A stretch of 64,000 nucleotides of DNA from Pollenia angustigena (taxonomy: Eukaryota > Arthropoda > Insecta > Diptera > Polleniidae), in assembly GCA_930367215.1 (NCBI GenBank), contig OV884058.1:111003802-111067801 (forward strand). Reading direction: 5' to 3'. A model generated the notes under the pieces. It was not told where the DNA came from and ran no database searches. It was given only the letters and a program-made list of their open reading frames with translations. A program made the translations under genes and the position numbers. Numbering within the stretch: the first letter of the stretch is position 1; each line of letters opens with the position of its first letter. This document shows, piece after piece, positions 11,893 through 21,868 of this stretch.

Positions 11893-13106
11893 TGCCCCTA
11901 TTGCGGTTCTTCACTCTTGTAACAGTTTGGTTGTCTTTGATAAATTCACATTGCCATTCTCAACTCAAATGGCAGTTGGCTATTCAGTTGTGTATCTGTT
12001 TGTTTCGTGGTATTGCCGTTTTCAACTTTGTAAAAGTTTGGTCGACAAAAATGTTAAATACACACAACTGCTAAAAAGGAGTCGTGTTGTTGGAAGTTTA
12101 AGTTTATTTTTTTTTAAATTCGGTGAAAATCGATAACAAAATGGAGAAATCGTATGTATACATTTTTGTAATAACTTTTTCGGGTTTTTGTTAAATTTTA
12201 TTAGTTTGCAAATAAAAACGAAAGCTCAATTTGAGCGGCTCGTCCAGCTTATTTAGAGAAACTTAGAAATTGTTCGCGGAAAACACTAAAGTTTGTTATG
12301 ATGAAAAATTCATGTAAGGAGTTATGGGAAGAGTTTATAGTGGAGTTAAACAGTTTGGGACCACGACAAGAACTTCTTTTAAACACTTATAAACTTCTTA
12401 ATCTAAATATAATATTCTTGGCACAGGTTTGGATGCACTACAAAGCAAGTATAAAGAAAAAACTTGCCAAAAATAAAAGAAACACTCAAGAGACAGGGGG
12501 AGGGCTATCACAAGAAGTTCCTTTGAATAGCCTTGAGGATAGTGTTTCGCAGCTCTTGTATTGCAAGTCCGGCCAAGTATTTGGTGTTGAAAATATTCCA
12601 CCATCAAGTGACAATTTTACTGAGTCAGTTGAACCAATAATACAACCAGCCGATTGGCCAACAGCTACCCCAACCAGAAGAAGAAGTCATCAGGCACAAG
12701 AAAGTTTCGTTACTTATTATAAGTTCTTACTTGGCACTGGGAAGTTCAAGAGGGTAGGAATCATCACCAATTTGTCTTCTTGTACGTAGCGCATCTATAC
12801 AAGAGTTTTCCTTTTCATCATCATAAAATAAAATAAATCGACACTAATATCAATTATAAATACTTTTTATTCAACACAACAATTCAAATACTTTAAGTTT
12901 AAAAAATTATTTAATTTTATAAAATTTTCACTTGTCAAACGTTATATTTAAAGTTGGCAAATCGATATTTTAAGTTGGCAACTTTAAAGCAAACTCAACT
13001 AAAAACAGTTGGGTATCAAAATACCTAAAATGAGTTTGGTTGTGTATAAGTTGGATTGAGTCCAACACGACCAAACTGAGTTGAGTGGAGAACCGCAATA
13101 GGGGCA
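11893..13106 (+). mobile_element. PIF/Harbinger-like element carrying a Myb/SANT ORF
   Basis: The termini TGCCCCTATTGCGGTTC and its inverted copy at 13090-13106 are flanked by the 3-bp duplication TTA (11890-11892 and 13107-13109). A TWA duplication is characteristic of PIF/Harbinger elements, which normally encode a DDE transposase and a separate Myb/SANT-like protein. Only the second gene remains here. The 1,214-bp length leaves no room for a transposase. Confidence 0.85.
12298..12789 (+). CDS. Myb/SANT-like (Zeste-type) DNA-binding protein of a Harbinger element
   Basis: The frame is 163 residues and uninterrupted. Residues about 45-62 (VWMHYKASIKKKLAKNKR) and the following TGGG, then LEDSVSQLL, match the end of the Myb/SANT-like (regulatory protein Zeste-type) domain and its conserved trailing segment. 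Before this, WEEFIVELNSLGP resembles helix 2 of that domain. The stretch between the two (residues about 24-43) does not fit the family and could be a retained intron ending in TTGGCACAG at about 12426. The first helix is missing or lies in an upstream exon. In Harbinger elements this protein escorts the transposase to the nucleus and to the ends of the element. Two adjacent ATGs are possible starts. Confidence 0.7.
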   Translation: MMKNSCKELWEEFIVELNSLGPRQELLLNTYKLLNLNIIFLAQVWMHYKASIKKKLAKNKRNTQETGGGLSQEVPLNSLEDSVSQLLYCKSGQVFGVENIPPSSDNFTESVEPIIQPADWPTATPTRRRSHQAQESFVTYYKFLLGTGKFKRVGIITNLSSCT

Positions 13107-13256
13107 TTATTTTGTTCGTATTAAGTAAAATTTTCTTCAATAAATCAATAGTTTCTCATGATCAAAAAATATATGTTTTTGGTATATAAACAAAAATTTC
13201 TTAAAATAAGATATACACAAGTAGCTTGTTTTTTATTAGAAATAAGAAAGATATTT

Positions 13257-13835
13257 CTTAAATCAATATCAGAATATCGGCCTATCGCGATTTTGCCATA
13301 CCTGTCGAAAGTTTTTGAAAAAATTCTTCATCAGCAGATAACCAAACACCTCGAAGACAATAACTTATTAACGTCAAAACGATCTGGTTTTCACGCTAAT
13401 CACAGTTGTGTCACTGCTCTTGCCGACATTGCCGAAGACCTAAGGTTAGAATTAGATGACGGGCACATGGGAATATTAGTTCTTTTGGATCATTCCAAGG
13501 CATTCGATACTGTCGACTACACCATTCTTATTCAGAAATTGAAAAGAATGTTGTATTTCTCAACAACATCCTGCAAATTGATGCAGTCGTATCTCACTGG
13601 CAGAGAGCAGTATGTAGAAGTTAACTCATCAACAGTGTCAACTTTCCTTCCTGTTACCAAAGGCGTACCACAAGGTTCAATTCTTGGACCCCTACTTTTT
13701 TCTATATACGTGAACGACTTGCCCAGTCAGCTAATGCACAGTCGTATTAGGATGTATGCGGATGACGTGCAACTATATATAAGTAGCGGAACAAACGAGT
13801 TGCGGTATGGGCTGCTATCAATGGTCTTAGCCTAA
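13257..13835 (+). pseudogene. LINE reverse transcriptase, N-terminal part
   Basis: Conserved RT blocks appear in order: SEYRPIAILPYLSKVFEKIL (entry), the first catalytic aspartate in DHSKAFDTVDY, GVPQGSILGPLLFSIYVNDL, and MYADDVQLY with the intact second catalytic YADD. The open frame extends upstream to an ATG at 13158, but the first 33 codons are not LINE-like and the copy is simply 5' truncated. The frame breaks at 13835. About 40-50 residues expected after YADD are missing, and the sequence resumes in another frame with VWAAINGLSLNPKKSKC. Both catalytic motifs survive, but the gene is broken. Confidence 0.9.
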
Positions 13836-13855
13836 ACCCAAAAAAATCAAAATGT

Positions 13856-14533
13856 ATGTTGCTTCATAAAAGGTCGTATCGCAAATTTGAAGCACCGAGA
13901 CTCTACATTGACGGCCAACAAATTGAAGTCGTCCGAAAAGTGAAGAACTTGGGTATAACGTTCAATGACACGTTAACTTGGTCAGATCACATTTCAATAA
14001 CATGTGGAAAAACGTTCTCAATGCTTCGTAGCTTGTGGCCAACACAATTTTGTACTCCATTTAGGATCCGACTGCTTCTGGCGAAAACTTACTTGATTCC
14101 GAAGTTAACATATGCCTGTGAAATATTTTCAAATTGTGATGCAAAAAGCAGATCGAGACTAAACGTGACATTTAACAACATAACAAGATACGTTTTTGGC
14201 CTCAAATTCTATGGGAATCGTCAGCACATAAGTTTTTACTCTAGGCAAATCTGCGGGGTTCCTCTCGATGACCTTATGAAAATAAAAACGTTGCAACTAC
14301 TCCACAAAATAATCAACACACATCAACCCGAAGAAATGTACAATCGTCTCAATTTCACCCGATTTGAAAGGAACAAAACAATAATACCCATGAGATACCA
14401 AACACTAGTATCAGAATGGCAGTTCTTTATACCCACTATACGTCTCTGGAATACTCTCCCATCAAACATTACGGCAGCAAGCAACGCGTTGGATTTTAAG
14501 AGGAAAATTTTTCAGTATTATTCTCGAACGTAA
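13856..14533 (+). pseudogene. LINE reverse transcriptase, C-terminal part
   Basis: These 225 codons continue the element after the frameshift. VKNLGITFNDTLTWSDHI is the typical post-catalytic 'LG..ld..l.w..Hi' block, followed by the thumb region (LLLAKTYLIPKLTYACEIF) and the C-terminal LWNTLPSNITAASNALDFK characteristic of CR1/L2-like proteins. The ATG is internal, not a true start. The stop at about 14531-14533 may be the original one. Confidence 0.88.
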
Positions 14534-14616
14534 CTCTTATTTTTTCCGAATATTACCAAATTTAGACTCCACATCCAATTAAAAATATTATTTTTATAAA
14601 TTATTATTATATTTTT

Positions 14617-16180
14617 ATACCCTCCACCACAATTAGTTGTGAAGAGGGTATATTCAGTTTGTCATTCCGTGTGAAACTTTTTTACTATTCATCTCAGACC
14701 CTATAAAGTATATATATTCTGGGTCCTTGAGTAATTTTAAGTCGATTTAGCCATGTCCGTCTGTCTGTCCGTCTGTCCGTCTGTTGAAAACACGCTCACT
14801 TTCGAAAAACTCAAAAGAAATCAACAAACTTGGTGTCAAATTGCTTGTAGTTATCCTAAGCAGTTTGGGATTGAAATTCAGCAAAATCGGTTCAATAGGA
14901 TCTGAGCTATGAATCAAAATGTGGAACCACCACCTAAAAAAAATTGATAATTTTGTTACAAAAACTAACATAAATGGTGGAAAAATGCACAGAATGATAT
15001 AAGATTTCGCAACAATTCGTTTTATTCAACTGGAAATCACGCTGTGAAATTTCGTGAAGATCCGTCAATAATTTACCCTAGGCCCCATATAAGCCCTACT
15101 CCCGGAAAACAGTATATTAAGCCTAAAACCCTAACTAACAATGCTATCATTACAAATTTTGGCAGGTCACTGTGACATAGGACTAGAAATTAAACTGTTA
15201 AGTTTCGTAAAGATCGGTCCATAATTTACCATAGGCCCCATATAAAACCTACTTCCGGAAAACAACTTAGTACGCCTAAAAACGTAAAAAATAATGCTAT
15301 CATAACAAAATTTGGTACATCAAAGTTTTATAGAACTAAAAATATATCTTTGAAATTTCGTGAAGATCGGTTCATAATTTACCATAGGCCCCATATAAAC
15401 TTTACTCCCGGAAAACAACTTAGTACGCCTAAAACCGTAAAAAATAATGCTATCATAACAAAATTTGGTACATCAGAGTTTTATAGGACAAGAAATAAAA
15501 CTGTGTAATTTCGTGAAGATCGGTCCATAATTTACCCTGGGCCCCATACAAACCCTACTCCCGGAAAACAGTTTAGTACGCCTAAAACCGTAAAAAATAA
15601 AGCTAGCGTAACAAAATTTGGTACGTCACAGTTCTTTAGGACAAGAAATAACACTGTGAAATTTCGTGACGATCGGTCCATAATTTACCTTGGGCTCCAT
15701 ATAAACCCTACTACCGGAAAACCGTTTAGTACGCCTAAAACCGTAAAAAATAATGCAATCATAACAAATTTTGGCCCGTCACAGTTTTATAGGACTATAA
15801 ATGATACTGTGAAATTTCGTGAAGATCGGTACATAATTTACCCTAGGCCCCATAGAAACCCTACTCCCGGAAAACAGTTCAGTACACCTAAAACCATAAT
15901 TAATAATGCTATCATAACAGAAATTGGTACGTCACAGTTTTAAAGGACTAGAAATGACGCTGTGAAATTTCGTGATGATCGGTCCATAATTTACTCTAGG
16001 CCCCATATAAACCCTTCTACCGGAAAACAGTTTGGTTGCCTTAAACCATAATTAATAACAAATCGTCACAGTTTAAGATTATAATTACATCATACAGATA
16101 TTACTCCTTAAACATTCGAACTGTCGGTGGAGGGTATCAAAGATTCGGCACAGCCGAATATAGCACTCTAACTTGTTTTT
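14617..16180 (+). mobile_element. Helentron-associated (DINE-1-like) element with tandem array
   Basis: It starts ATACCCTCCACC, and the exact inverted copy GGTGGAGGGTAT lies subterminally at 16126-16137. Just before the 3' end is a hairpin TTCGGCACAGCCGAA (16144-16158), then AACTTGTTTTT. A GTCCGTCTGTCTGTCC core is near 14756. This combination is the DINE-1/Helentron non-autonomous structure. The element sits in a T-rich site inside the LINE and carries seven 153-bp repeats. Fragments of the family are at 17546-17680 and 24388-24440. Confidence 0.82.
15020..16075 (+). repeat. 153-bp tandem repeat array inside the Helentron-like element
   Basis: The block AAATTTCGTGAAGATCGGTC recurs starting at 15047, 15200, 15353, 15506, 15659, 15812 and 15965. 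That is seven units with an exact 153-base step, the last one cut short. Units differ by scattered substitutions but no net indel. Because 153 is divisible by three, one frame stays open for 95 codons at 15656-15943 and looks repetitive. It is interrupted in the other units and has no start signal, so coding is unlikely. Confidence 0.95.
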
Positions 16181-16387
16181 ATATCTAATTGTGTACTTCT
16201 GCCATTTCTCAATTATATTTCTTTTCTGTAATTATTTTTATACTTTTGGTATTTTTAAAATTATTATTCTTGTTAGTAATCATTCTTAACTAATTGTATA
16301 CTTCTCCTATTTTTAAAACTTAAGTTTTGTTGTAGAAGCCCACATAAATAAATAAATAAATAAATCAACGAAATTATGTATAAAAAG

Positions 16388-16858
16388 CAGTGTTCGAAAA
16401 CAATCACAAAATATTGTTCCTAAGAGTTCGGTTCGCTAGATTTGAAAACACAAACGCTAATAGGGTTTGTGTAGTAAATCAGCCCTTTTGGCTGGTAAAA
16501 AAAACCAAACATTTTTAACAAAAACAAAATACACATACGAAAAAAAAGGCAGCAAAATTATTTTACACAAACAAAACATATACACAATACACACACAAGT
16601 TGTTCGTGCTGCGGTCGTTGCTAAAAAATTTCTTTATCAATGGAAAGATAGAATCATTATAGAACATTACACTATCACTACAATTGTTCTGTTTTTTAAC
16701 GAAGAACAGAACACTATATAATGTTCGGTTCATTCTTGGAAATGGTTACGAACGGTATTAAGGGTTGGGTTCGTCTACACGAACACTAAAAAAATAGATA
16801 TCGTTCCTGGGTGTGTGAGCCGAACGCTAAATAATGCTCTGTTTATTTTCGAACACTG
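16388..16858. mobile_element. hAT-like MITE, CAGTGTTCGAAAAC ends
   Basis: The left CAGTGTTCGAAAAC and right TTTTCGAACACTG are inverted. Flanks ATAAAAAG and ATTCAAAG match at six of eight bases. The inside has repeated GTTCG and CGAAC motifs. No coding sequence. Confidence 0.6.
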
Positions 16859-16959
16859 ATTCAAAGAAAACTTAAAAAAATTTATTTAAAACTTGTTTGC
16901 GTCTCACAAAAGCTTGCAAAAAAGGGAAAACTTGACAAATAAAGTTCTAAAGTAAGATT

Positions 16960-17545
16960 TTTTTTGCAGTGCCCCATAACTGAATACCATATCACCTGCT
17001 TGGCTTTAAGATAGTGTTCTAAAGTAAGAGTTTAAAATACAGACTACGGGCAGAATTTCTTCCAATTAGCCAATTTATTTCAACTGCTGGCACAATTTTT
17101 TCCAATGAAGCAACTTTTTTGAATTGCTATTAGATTTATTAGGCCCGTTTTCACAACTTAGCGATAGCTAAAGGTAGGATTTTATCGGCCGTGTAAAAAG
17201 TGTTCCATTGTTACAACTTCATTTTAACCTACCAGGTAGGATGAACCTTAATCTACATTATGGTTCACTTTAGGTTAAAGTTAATTTTTAATAATGGAAC
17301 ACTTTTTATAAGGCACTTTAAAGTATATTTTTAGCTATCGGTAAGTTGTGAAAACGGGCCTTATTTGTGTTTATTTTACCTTTATATGACATTTCTATTT
17401 TAAAACGTCTATCAAGATGTACACCGACATACTTTACATTCGAATGATGAGGTGAAATTTGATTATTAATTTTAATTTGACACCAAATTTGTTCTTTTCT
17501 TTGGAGTGCTTCGAAATCGAGCGTATTTTTAACAGACGAACATTC
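16960..17545 (-). pseudogene. Jockey-like LINE fragment, interrupted by a MITE
   Basis: The sequence from CAGTGCCCCATAACTG (about 16969) onward is clearly similar, in the same orientation, to 54.29-54.51 kb inside the Jockey-like reverse transcriptase there. It covers the region after the catalytic site. The match continues on both sides of the MITE at 17141-17361 (for example the ATGACATTTC and GATGTACACCGA blocks). No open frame remains. Confidence 0.75.
17141..17361. mobile_element. foldback MITE, AGGCCCGTTTTCACAACTTA ends
   Basis: The terminal inverted repeats AGGCCCGTTTTCACAACTTA extend imperfectly for about 80 bases on each side. A TATT duplication flanks them (17137-17140 and 17362-17365), with one copy lacking an equivalent in the related LINE at 54.4 kb, so this is a clean insertion. 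The ends resemble the CGGCCATTTTCACCAAGTTC element at 21472. Confidence 0.85.
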
Positions 17546-17680
17546 CTAAATTGACTTAGAATTACTCAAGGCCCTAGAATATTTTTATGGGGTCTAAGAT
17601 GAATATTAAAAAAGTTTCAAGCGGAATGACAAACTTGGTATACCCTTATTCACCACTTGTGGTGGAGGGTACAAAAATGA
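17546..17680 (-). mobile_element. 5' fragment of Helentron-like element
   Basis: In reverse orientation it shows the CCACAAGTGGTGAATAAGGG stem, the GTTTGTCATTCCG block and a CCCATAAAAATAT-type block, as in the first 130 bases of the element at 14617. The rest is absent. Confidence 0.65.
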
Positions 17681-18408
17681 GAGACAAATAATCGGTTGTA
17701 TTAAACTTAAACTAAGGGTGTGATTTGAAATCAGATTTCTCTATACACATATTTTTAAGGGGGTGAGTTTTAAATTGTTTTCGCAAAAAAAAGAAAAAAT
17801 ATTTTGCAAATATTTCGTGTGTAAAAAAAAACACACATATCCATACTTGGAATGTATATTTGTTTGTTTTTTCTTTATCTATTCTATTTTATATATGAAA
17901 AAACAACACAAATATTTTCCATTTTTTTCCATAAAATTTTCTTCGGGTTTTGTTGTTTTTATTTTTTGTCTTTTAACTCTTATGTTTGTTATTGTGCTAT
18001 GAAAAACAACCATTTTGTTTGTTGGAAAATTGAATTTCTTTCATACGTGATTATTGTTTCTGAACGAACGTGTTTTGTTAGGCAGGTACCTAGAAATATT
18101 TAGCATTTTTTTTTTTATATTTTTTTTTTGGTATATTTAGTCTTTTTTTAGGGGTTTTGCTTAAAGGACATAATGTACAGAAATGAAAAATCCATTTTAT
18201 TTCTTTTGTCAATGTTAATCCTATCAGTGTTTGATTTTTCGAGATGAAAGCAGAGTAGTCGAACCTGTTCAAGGGCGTTGAGCTGGATCTTTTTAAGATA
18301 AAATCATAATAATATTAAAGTTTAGGAAATTTTTTGCAGTATCTTCCTCTTGTTCTTTATTTATAAGGGCCATCAAACATGCTGCAATATTTTTACGATT
18401 GCAAGTGT
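17681..18408. other. T-rich spacer
   Basis: Low complexity with many T runs. The open frames at 17763-18002 and 17852-18103 are T-rich by-products without recognisable features. Confidence 0.4.
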
Positions 18409-18416
18409 CAGGTAGC

Positions 18417-19252
18417 CAGTGTTGCCACTTTGTGGGTAATTACCCGAATTGGGTATAATTTTTACTATCGTGGGATTAACTTCTTTAAGGTGTAGATCAG
18501 GTGCAATTTAAAATTCTTTCCTTTTAAAACAAATTATAAAAGGATTTGATTTCAGTGATGACATGTTTACCATTTCAGATATTGTTGACACACAAATCCA
18601 TCGTTTATCTAGCGAAACCTTGATAATGAATGGACCCAGCTGGACTCTAAGTTTTTGACTAAAATCTAACGATGTCTGTTCGTTCGTCAGACTGTCAATG
18701 TAAGCTCTGTGCGCAAATTTGATACACACGTTTTATTCGCGAAGACTATTTAAAATGTTAAAAATTGCTCCATAATTTCACATAACCCTAACACAAACAG
18801 CTTTCCGTAATAGAGTCTTGGTGCCTATAAACCATCTTATTATGTTGGTATTTATGTAGATACAATTTTTCCCTAAATCATCTAACTAATTTTTTTTTTG
18901 GAATTGATCCATATTTGACAATGTCTTCCATGCAAATACCACTCACGAAAATAGCTTTTAATGCCATAACTTCTTTAAAAATATTGGTATTGATATCAAA
19001 TTTAGCGACAATAGCTTTATCTAGATAAAATTCGGCGAAACGAATTATTTAGCTATTTCCATAATTACCTGCATATTTTGTCGTGTAGGGAATCAAATGA
19101 TCGAACATGATCGACTGTACTTTTTAAATAAAGTGAAACAGTTTTTTTTTATAAAAGGAAACGTTCATTAGATGTCAGGTGTAATTTCATTCGAATCGGG
19201 CAATTTTGCTTCATCTCAAGTGTAATTTTGAATTTTTCTGGTGGTAGCACTG
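18417..19252. mobile_element. hAT-type element, CAGTGTTGCCAC family, copy B
   Basis: The left end is the same as copy A for over 50 bases, and the right end ends GGTGGTAGCACTG. Flanks CAGGTAGC (18409-18416) and CAAGTAGC (19253-19260) match at seven of eight positions. The centre (about 18840-19080) is unlike copy A and resembles, inverted, the repeat at 58.8 kb, so the copies differ by internal insertion or deletion. Confidence 0.85.
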
Positions 19253-19260
19253 CAAGTAGC

Positions 19261-19807
19261 AAAAGATTTACTTTAAAGAAACAACAACCAAACAACAGAA
19301 GAGCGAAAACAATTTGGCGTTTTTGTAATTTTTTATTAAAAGACGTTATACCCTATCCCACAAAGTTTTAAGTATTTTACGAAAATGCTTCCCGATCTAA
19401 TTATGTATTGTTTGAAAATTAATAAAAAAAACCATAACAACTTATCATAACGGGGTTGTATTTTCCTCAAAATACATAAGACTTGTGTGATAGTGCAAAG
19501 GCTCAACCATAATATGCACAGCTTAACCTACTGTCAAAAATTAACAAAAAGTCTCTCAAATGTATTTGAACAAAAACAAAATAAAAAAACATTAGATTCC
19601 GTACGGAATGTGCGATTAGATTCGCACCTTGCTTAAGCAAATGACAGTTTCATTAAACTTAGCAAAAAGTTGCCTTAAGTTCAATATGGTTTGCCTCAAA
19701 TAATTTACATGTATTCGCTCATTCGCTTAAGCCAACATAAGCACATTGTGTTGGGCCTTAAAACAGCTTAAAGCAATATGAAGAGAGTAGAGAGAAAAGT
19801 TTTGACG
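19261..19807. other. spacer, nothing recognised
   Basis: AT-rich sequence with repeated CTTAAGC/GCTTAAG words near 19630-19760. No gene or RNA is recognised. Confidence 0.35.
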
Positions 19808-19809
19808 TA

Positions 19810-20101
19810 CACAGAAAAAAATTTTGCACCAGTAAAAGCATTAATCAAAAATAGATTCAGTTTTAATTAAAAATTTAATCAAGTGAATTAAACGATTAAT
19901 CAAGTGAATTAAACTTTTAATCAAGTGTGTTTAATGTTTAATTGACAATATTAATTTGCACCAGTAAACAAATTGATAATGTCAATTAAAAGTTTAATTC
20001 ACTTGAACCTTGATTAAACGTTTAATTCACTTGATTAGATTTTTAATTAAAACTGATTTTATTTTTAATTAATGCTTTTAATGGTGCAATTTTTTTCTGT
20101 G
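19810..20101. mobile_element. palindromic MITE with TA duplication, CACAGAAAAAAATT ends
   Basis: The ends CACAGAAAAAAATTTTGCAC and the inverted copy are flanked by TA on both sides (19808-19809 and 20102-20103), as for Tc1/mariner-type mobilisation. The interior is an extended imperfect palindrome built of AATCAAGTGAATTAAAC-type units. A degraded relative is at 34243-34431, and similar ends occur at 44.7-45.6 kb. Confidence 0.82.
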
Positions 20102-20103
20102 TA

Positions 20104-21468
20104 GCGCTAGCAAAAATATATCTAATAGTTTATATAATTAAATTCTATTCGCTTCCTCAAATCTGATGTGAAAATAGCGTATTTTTTTAAATTTTATAGA
20201 AGTACCCTATTTTTCCCTTCCAGAAAATTGGAAACATTTTCTTTATCAAAATACCCAAATTTTTGCTCTCAAAACATCAAAATTAAAACTTTTTTTGAAT
20301 TTATTAATTTTTATTGATTAATTATTTTTTTTTTATTATTTATACATTTAAAACATATTAAAATGAAAGTCTTAAGCTTTTCTCTTCAAAACTATTTAGT
20401 TTTAAATTTTTTTCATACTCCCATCCCAGGTGCGCCAACTTTTCACAATATAGCAATGTTTGTTAAAGTCAAACCGAGAAAAAATACATAATCATTGAAG
20501 TGGCATGTTTATTTGCAATTTGGTATGTGTCTAAAAAAGGAATCTACATAAAGAAACTGAAAAAACTAGACATTTTTTCCAAAAAAAAAAAAAAAAAAAA
20601 AAAAAAAACATTTTATGTCAGGTAAACATCAAACCAAATTACAAATATTTTTCTATCTTCAATAGATTTTGGTTATCCACAGTATATTTGCCAATATTAC
20701 AAAAATGTTTGTCTCAATAATAAAAAAAAAAAAAAAAATAATAAAAGTTGTATTTTGAATGCTTGAATGCAACACAAGAACTTCAAATGCATTTTCGTTA
20801 AAGAAACGAAGAAGGGAAAAAATAAATGTGATGTAAATTTAAATACACAGCAGTAACAAGACTTTGTTTAGAATAAAAATAAATATTTGATTTTGATGGT
20901 GGCATTATTTGTATTAAGGATTTATAAGCCAAGAAAAAAAAAAAAAAAAACAAAACGAAACGAATGCCTTAACATGCTTCAATAACTATTTGATAAAATT
21001 GTTAAAGGATTTTCAAGAATTCAAACAAAATGATTAAAATACAACAACAATTTTAGAACCAAAACTTTGAAGTGGAAAATAGAAAAAACTGTTTTAAAAA
21101 GCATTAAAAATATTGATTGAAGTCTTAAGAGGGAAAACAAAATTTTTCCTCGAAAAAAAAAGAAAACATTTTTTAAAAGAATTAAAAATCTTATTTGACG
21201 TCTTAGATGGAAAACAAAACTTTTAATGTGGGTTCATCTATGCGTTCCGAACAATATGTTTGCCTGGAGAATAATGTTTTTACTGAGAGTGTTCTGCAGA
21301 ACGATTCACCCATTTCGGAAAATTTGTCAAAACAAAGCTACTATATAGTTTACAAATGTAAACAGTTATACAAAATGGCAACACAACTAGCAAAAAACTT
21401 TTTTAAAATTGTTTTTTAAAAGTGTGTTAAAGAAAATGGACGAAAATAGGAAAATGATTTTACTATTT
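20104..21468. other. AT-rich spacer with A28 tract
   Basis: It contains A28 at 20581-20608 and shorter A tracts near 20723 and 20934. The frame at 21207-21419 shows nothing recognisable. No conserved gene is seen. Confidence 0.4.
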
Positions 21469-21471
21469 TTA

Positions 21472-21584
21472 CGGCCATTTTCACCAAGTTCGGTTATAAT
21501 TAACTTCCGGTAGCTGTCAAAACATATTGGTAAACGGAACTTTAATTGAAAGTTAGTTTTAACCGAACTTGGTGAAAATGGCCG
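21472..21584. mobile_element. 113-bp Harbinger-like MITE
   Basis: The ends CGGCCATTTTCACCAAGTTC and the inverted copy are flanked by TTA (21469-21471 and 21585-21587). The small size, long inverted ends and 3-bp TTA site fit a PIF/Harbinger-type MITE. Confidence 0.82.
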
Positions 21585-21636
21585 TTAATTATACTATTTT
21601 GTTTATTTTTTATTTAATTATTCAATTTTATTAACT

Positions 21637-21865
21637 TTTATGTACCAATCAAAAAAAAAGTGGCAACTCAGTTCATTCTGTTCTGAACAAAAATTAATAG
21701 GCTGTTCGTCGATTTCGAACGTTAGCGTTCGCATAGAAAATGTTTTGGTTTTAAATATAATATTCTGTGCGAACGTTAAAGTTCGAAATCGACGAACAGC
21801 CTGTTAATTTTTGTTCAGAACAGAATGAACTGAGTTGCCACTTTTTTTTTGATTGGTACATAAAA
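21637..21865. repeat. foldback with about 100-bp arms
   Basis: Near-perfect inverted arms run inward from TTTATGTACCAATC at 21637 and TAAAA at 21865 and meet around a short centre near 21750. It contains GTTCGAAATCGACGAACAGC in both arms. It directly abuts the composite element that starts at 21869. Confidence 0.85.
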
Positions 21866-21868
21866 GGC

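Larger units (their letters stand above)
13255..16366 (+). mobile_element. 5'-truncated CR1/L2-like LINE, split by a Helentron-like element
   Basis: A non-LTR element enters in the middle of its reverse transcriptase domain at about 13255, continues to 14616, and resumes at 16181. It ends in an (AAAT)n tail at about 16347-16366. The tetranucleotide tail and the C-terminal LWNTLPSNI motif suggest the CR1/L2 group rather than Jockey. The interruption is the element at 14617-16180. Confidence 0.8.

Noticed and set aside
15656..15943. 95-codon repetitive open frame
   Set aside because: It is the 153-bp tandem repeat read in a frame that happens to be open in two units. The other units have stops and there is no start context.
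16960..17060. TTTTTTTTGCAG at 16966 as a splice acceptor
   Set aside because: The sequence after it is an antisense LINE fragment also present at 54.3 kb, so the motif is explained by chance next to that insertion.
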